NCBI RefSeq assembly: GCF_052068095.1
Contig: NZ_JBQHDG010000001.1
Location: 590,704-654,703, forward strand
Length of the DNA: 64,000 bases
Source of the DNA: Phytohabitans sp052068095
Lineage (GTDB): Bacteria; Actinomycetota; Actinomycetes; Mycobacteriales; Micromonosporaceae
Direction of reading: 5' to 3'
Numbering within the stretch: position 1 is the first letter of the stretch; every line of letters begins with the position of its first letter. The notes under the pieces were generated by a model. That model made no database searches, was not told the origin of the DNA, and saw only the letters and a list, made by a program, of their open reading frames with translations. A program made the position numbers and the translations under genes. This document shows positions 62,001-64,000 of this stretch, piece after piece.

Positions 62001-62204
62001 GAGCAGCGGCGGCGGCTGGCGGAGGCGGCGGCCGACGACCCGGACGCGGCCGAGCCGGACGAGGACTACCTGCAAGCGCTGGAGTACGCGATGCCACCCA
62101 CGGGCGGCCTGGCGCTCGGCGCGGACCGGGTGGTCATGCTGCTGACCGGCCGCTCGATCCGGGAGACGCTCCCGTTCCCTCTGGTCCGCGAGGCCCGCCG
62201 CTGA
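59091..62204 (+). CDS. lysX: Bifunctional lysyl-tRNA synthetase / lysylphosphatidylglycerol synthase LysX
   Basis: 1037 residues from the GTG at 59091, after AGGAGGG. The N-terminal half has about seven helices and an MprF-like transferase domain (YGDRDSLGYLATRRDHLAAF, GLATGDPIGD, LSFVPWGAHGLSLD). The C-terminal ~490 residues form a class-II LysRS with an OB fold (GEIVAVAGRIVLMRDHGG), motif 2 (VFELGRSFRNEGADVKHNPE) and motif 3 (GGLALGADRVVMLLTGRS). It charges tRNA-Lys and transfers Lys to phosphatidylglycerol, giving resistance to cationic peptides. ATG 59055 is a less likely start. Confidence 0.93.
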   Translation: MTTTLGPILTRAEPHAEAPVAPRPRAARTPTIFAAILWAVAVVAALAAVAGVFTDEVRRDLGAPLVPVPPNLGYATFVALLAVATARRKRIAYAVLIAYFAVAVTVGAVLLAMPTDRLADAGIGEGDRIVAGVHGGVAALALIALLIARRDFTARMRPGRPGLAAVVLAVLAGAGVAIGYLLVQAAPGELGAAGERVAYAAEKVLGGAVVDPGRAARAPGWVDLLLGLLGALALLGALWTHRRAQRAAAVLPVGDEERIRDLLRRYGDRDSLGYLATRRDHLAAFSPTGKSAVSYRMVNGLGLATGDPIGDPEAWAPAVAAWLERAGEYAWTPAVTGASEEGAVAYARAGLTATRTGDEAILHSGEFTLDGRRMRPVRQAVSRVERTGYTAQVRRLSEVSDEELKAAAALARSWGGAGALGRLGDPGDGRCVLVEAYDGDGARRALLSFVPWGAHGLSLDVAARAPETDPGVVEFLVAALMRAAPRLRVDSVSLGVGRYAESARYQPQWTPRYTCVADSRDLAKVRRAASVPVAPVAIATAAGETSVAEDEPDRCEQARIRLGKRERLIEAGADPYPAGFPRTDNTVAVTIRHEGLPPDTRTGEIVAVAGRIVLMRDHGGVCFATLRDWTGDLQVMVDGDVEAWRSTVDIGDHVGVRGEVVTSRRGELSVRAEAWQLTAKCLRPLPDKRHGLAGPEARVRQRYLDLITSAEARDVLRARSAAIQSLRETLIDRGYLEVETPVLQRVAAGDATRPFTTRAGAYDLRLYLRVGPERYLRRLAVGGVERVFELGRSFRNEGADVKHNPEFTLLSAYQAYADHRTTRALAQTLVQRAALAAYGSTVAYRPGANGTPVEYDLTGDWPVVPFYHALSAALGEFVSADTGVGALRRIAEAAGVPCDEREERGALLREMYERLVAARTTGPVFYVDFPAEVSPLARAHPADARLAERWDLVAYGTEIGTGRSELTDPVEQRRRLAEAAADDPDAAEPDEDYLQALEYAMPPTGGLALGADRVVMLLTGRSIRETLPFPLVREARR

Positions 62205-62352
62205 CCGGAAGGCTTCTGGAAGTTTCGGAAACATGAGCCTTATGCCAGGTCGCTTCGAGGTGGTGCGGCTGACCAGCGGGCGAGCCTCTGACAGGCAGCC
62301 ACGTACAGGCCAGACCCTGTGCCTCGACCAGGGCTCTAGCGGGATAAGGTTT

Positions 62353-62401
62353 CGGAATCGTTCCGGGAAGTGTTGACAACGCCAGCGAGTCGAAACAATA
62401 C
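62353..62401 (+). promoter_or_regulatory. Xylanase promoter with CGGAATCGTTCCG operator-like palindrome
   Basis: TTGACA (62373-62378), a 17-bp spacer, then CAATAC (62396-62401). Directly upstream lies CGGAA-TCG-TTCCG (62353-62365). A related GGAAGTTTCGGAAAC occurs near 62219. Such sites fit control by a LacI-type carbohydrate repressor; the regulator is not in the window. Otherwise 62205-62352 shows no feature. Confidence 0.5.
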
Positions 62402-62499
62402 TGTGCCATCGATGGCATCAGCCGCCATCGATCCGGGTCTTCCCCACGGAGACTCTGGTCCTCTGGTCGTCGACCGGCCCACCAGGAGGAAGCGCGAAT

Positions 62500-63525
62500 A
62501 TGAACGACGCCCCCGTTCGCCCCACGAGCCGCAGACGCGGCCGCACCAGGATGCTCATCGGCGCCGCCTGTGCCGTAGTGCTGGCCGTCGGCGGCACGCT
62601 CACGGCCACCGCTGCGAACGCCGAAGCCGACCGCCAGGTCTGCTCGAACACCACCGGCACGCACAACGGGTTCTACTTCTCGTTCTGGAAAGACAGTGGC
62701 GACGCCTGCGTAGTGCTGCGCGAGAACGGCCGGTACTCCAGCTCGTGGAGCAGGAGCACCAACAACTGGGTCGGCGGCAAGGGTTGGGCCACCGGTAGCC
62801 GGCGGACGGTCAGCTACTCGGGCACCTACAACCCGGGTAACAACAACACTTACCTCGCCCTGTACGGGTGGACGCGGAACTCGCTCATCGAGTACTACGT
62901 CGTGGAGAACTTCGGCAGCTACAACCCGAGCAGCGGCGCCCAGCGGCTGGGCACCGTCACCACTGACGGCGGCACCTACGACATCCTGCGCAGCCAGCGG
63001 GTCAACCAGCCGTCGATCGACGGTACCGCCACGTTCTACCAGTACTGGAGCGTCCGCCAGCAGAAGCGGAGCAGTGGCACCATCACCTTCGCCAACCACG
63101 TCGACGCCTGGGCCCGCGCCGGCCTCAACCTCGGCAGCAGTTGGGCCTACCAGGTCATGGCCACCGAGGGCTACCAGAGCCAGGGCAGCTCTGACATCAC
63201 GGTCCGGGAAGGCGGGGGCGGCAACCCCACCACCAACCCCACCACGAGCAACCCCGGCGGTGGCAACTGCTCGGTGAGCGTCAGCCGGGCGGAAGACTGG
63301 AGTGACCGGTTCAACACGACCTTCTCGGTCAGCGGCGCCAGCAACTGGGTCGTCACCATCCGCACCAACGGCAGCCAGAGCCTGCAAAACAGCTGGAACG
63401 CGTCGGTCAGCGGCAGCAGCGGCACACTCACGGCGAGGCCGAACGGCAGCGGCAACAACTTCGGCATCACGCTCTACAAGAACGGCAACAACACGACGCC
63501 GACCGCGAGTTGCGCGACCGGCTAA
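62500..63525 (+). CDS. Secreted GH11 endo-1,4-beta-xylanase with C-terminal carbohydrate-binding module
   Basis: 341 residues from the ATG at 62500 after AGGAGGAAG. Signal peptide with Arg-rich start (RRRGRTRMLIGAACAVVLAV, ending ATAANA). The GH11 domain has the nucleophile Glu136 (YYVVENFGSYNP) and acid/base Glu223 (VMATEGYQSQGSS). A Gly/Thr/Asn linker leads to a ~95-residue CBM2-like module (CSVSVSRAEDWSDRFNTTF...SCATG). It cuts xylan outside the cell. The long signal has RRRGRTR but not the SRRxFLK form, so a Tat route is only possible. Confidence 0.93.
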   Translation: MNDAPVRPTSRRRGRTRMLIGAACAVVLAVGGTLTATAANAEADRQVCSNTTGTHNGFYFSFWKDSGDACVVLRENGRYSSSWSRSTNNWVGGKGWATGSRRTVSYSGTYNPGNNNTYLALYGWTRNSLIEYYVVENFGSYNPSSGAQRLGTVTTDGGTYDILRSQRVNQPSIDGTATFYQYWSVRQQKRSSGTITFANHVDAWARAGLNLGSSWAYQVMATEGYQSQGSSDITVREGGGGNPTTNPTTSNPGGGNCSVSVSRAEDWSDRFNTTFSVSGASNWVVTIRTNGSQSLQNSWNASVSGSSGTLTARPNGSGNNFGITLYKNGNNTTPTASCATG

Positions 63526-63542
63526 CGCGCGAAACGCATCCT

Positions 63543-63573
63543 GTGGCGCGGTGGCCAACGGCCACCGCGCCAC
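63543..63573. terminator. Perfect 14-bp terminator after the xylanase
   Basis: GTGGCGCGGTGGCC, loop AAC, and exact complement, 18 bp after the stop. Confidence 0.85.
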
Positions 63574-63587
63574 ACTGCTGCCCGGCG

Positions 63588-64000
63588 CTCTGGAGACCTT
63601 TCGGAGTGGGGATGAGCCGGGCCCTGAGTTCCTGTTAGGACGGAGATTTGAGCTACCGCGATGTCCGTCGTGGTCCAGACCGCTGCTCCCGCGGCCTCAC
63701 TCTCCGCCGCTGGTCACGGTCACCCCTTGCGGGGTGAGGATTTGTCCACGATGTCTGTTGCCGGGTCGGCGCGGACGACGGACAGCGGAGCCTCGTTACC
63801 ATCAGTAACGGCCGCGAGGTCCTGACCCGGGGCTGGTGACGCCGTGTCACAACCGGTGCGGCGACAGCCGCACCGACCGCGGGCACCCCTCCGAAAGGGA
63901 TCCGGCCCCCCGTGGGCTTGCGTCGCGGACCTGGCAGCGCGGGTCGGGGATCTCGGCGAGCGCCAGCTCGCCGCCGACCCGCGCGGTCTCCGGCGGGAGC
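63588..64000 (+). repeat. E7: composite repeat, truncated by the window end
   Basis: The left end CTCTGGAGACCTTTCGGAGT (63588-63607) matches the E1 terminal repeat. Module A plus lies at 63644-63717, a linker with a one-mismatch DnaA-box-like site (63742-63750) and a GGTGCGGC/GCCGCACC hairpin follows, and module B plus runs from 63915 to the end. The apical stem is CGGCGAGC/GCTCGCCG, changed on both sides relative to the CGGCTCGC/GCGAGCCG of E6. The right end is outside the window. No gene is supported in 63526-64000. Confidence 0.72.

Overview
The window is high-GC actinobacterial DNA. GTG and TTG starts are common, ATGA/GTGA gene overlaps are frequent, and actinobacterial families are present (Kgd-type 2-oxoglutarate enzyme, DUF6104, DUF3052, LysX, SigE-type ECF sigma factor). 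Together with the chitinase, xylanase and FxsA-like RiPP genes this suggests a soil or plant-associated filamentous member of the Micromonosporaceae; the genus cannot be named from this sequence. No tRNA, rRNA, CRISPR array, prophage or transposase gene was seen.

Layout. 1-4.7 kb: end of a MoxR-type ATPase and its VWA partner, a repeat-filled gap, a K+ channel, a cupin and a small membrane protein. 4.8-9.0 kb: an uncharacterised operon of an APH-fold kinase fusion, a radical SAM enzyme and an HD phosphohydrolase. 8.9-10.9 kb: SDR and threonine synthase. 11.0-15.3 kb: a compact RiPP operon (precursor, radical SAM/SPASM maturase, HExxH protein, beta-helix lipoprotein). 15.3-19.3 kb: TetR/SDR pair with two matching operators, then a DUF3311/SSS symporter pair. 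20.3-29.3 kb: pirin, DUF6104, Kgd, an ABC exporter, DUF3052 and an OlsB/OlsA-like acyltransferase pair. 29.4-35.0 kb: DUF4097/PadR, then a two-component system with an HtrA protease. 35.2-44.3 kb: a very large M50/cNMP-fold/FecR-like membrane protein with a small zinc-ribbon partner, a 49-residue membrane protein missed by simple ORF calling, a MerR-like protein, a LigA-like/calcium-loop protein, an orphan ABC ATPase and a GH18 chitinase. 44.5-52.1 kb: Ser/Thr kinase, patatin/acyltransferase pair, CutA, desaturase, CDF transporter, pterin dehydratase, FHA protein. 52.4-64 kb: ornithine aminotransferase/DDAH pair, Fpg/Nei glycosylase, ECF sigma factor and membrane partner, GCS2 ligase, LysX, GH11 xylanase.

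The main non-coding signal is a family of seven intergenic composite repeats, called E1-E7 here (near 2.3, 19.3, 19.7, 44.3, 52.1, 55.3 and 63.6 kb). They are built from a ~75-bp module A and a ~120-bp module B that folds into hairpins with compensatory changes between copies. One copy has perfect 23-bp terminal inverted repeats. Copies E1 and E5 are bounded by CTAG, which also forms stop codons of the flanking genes. The A-B linker carries a DnaA-box-like nonamer in four copies. Most copies lie between convergent genes.

The two coding regions most worth following up are the RiPP operon, whose precursor ends in WNAAIG rather than the usual FxSxx, and the kinase-fusion/radical SAM/HD operon.
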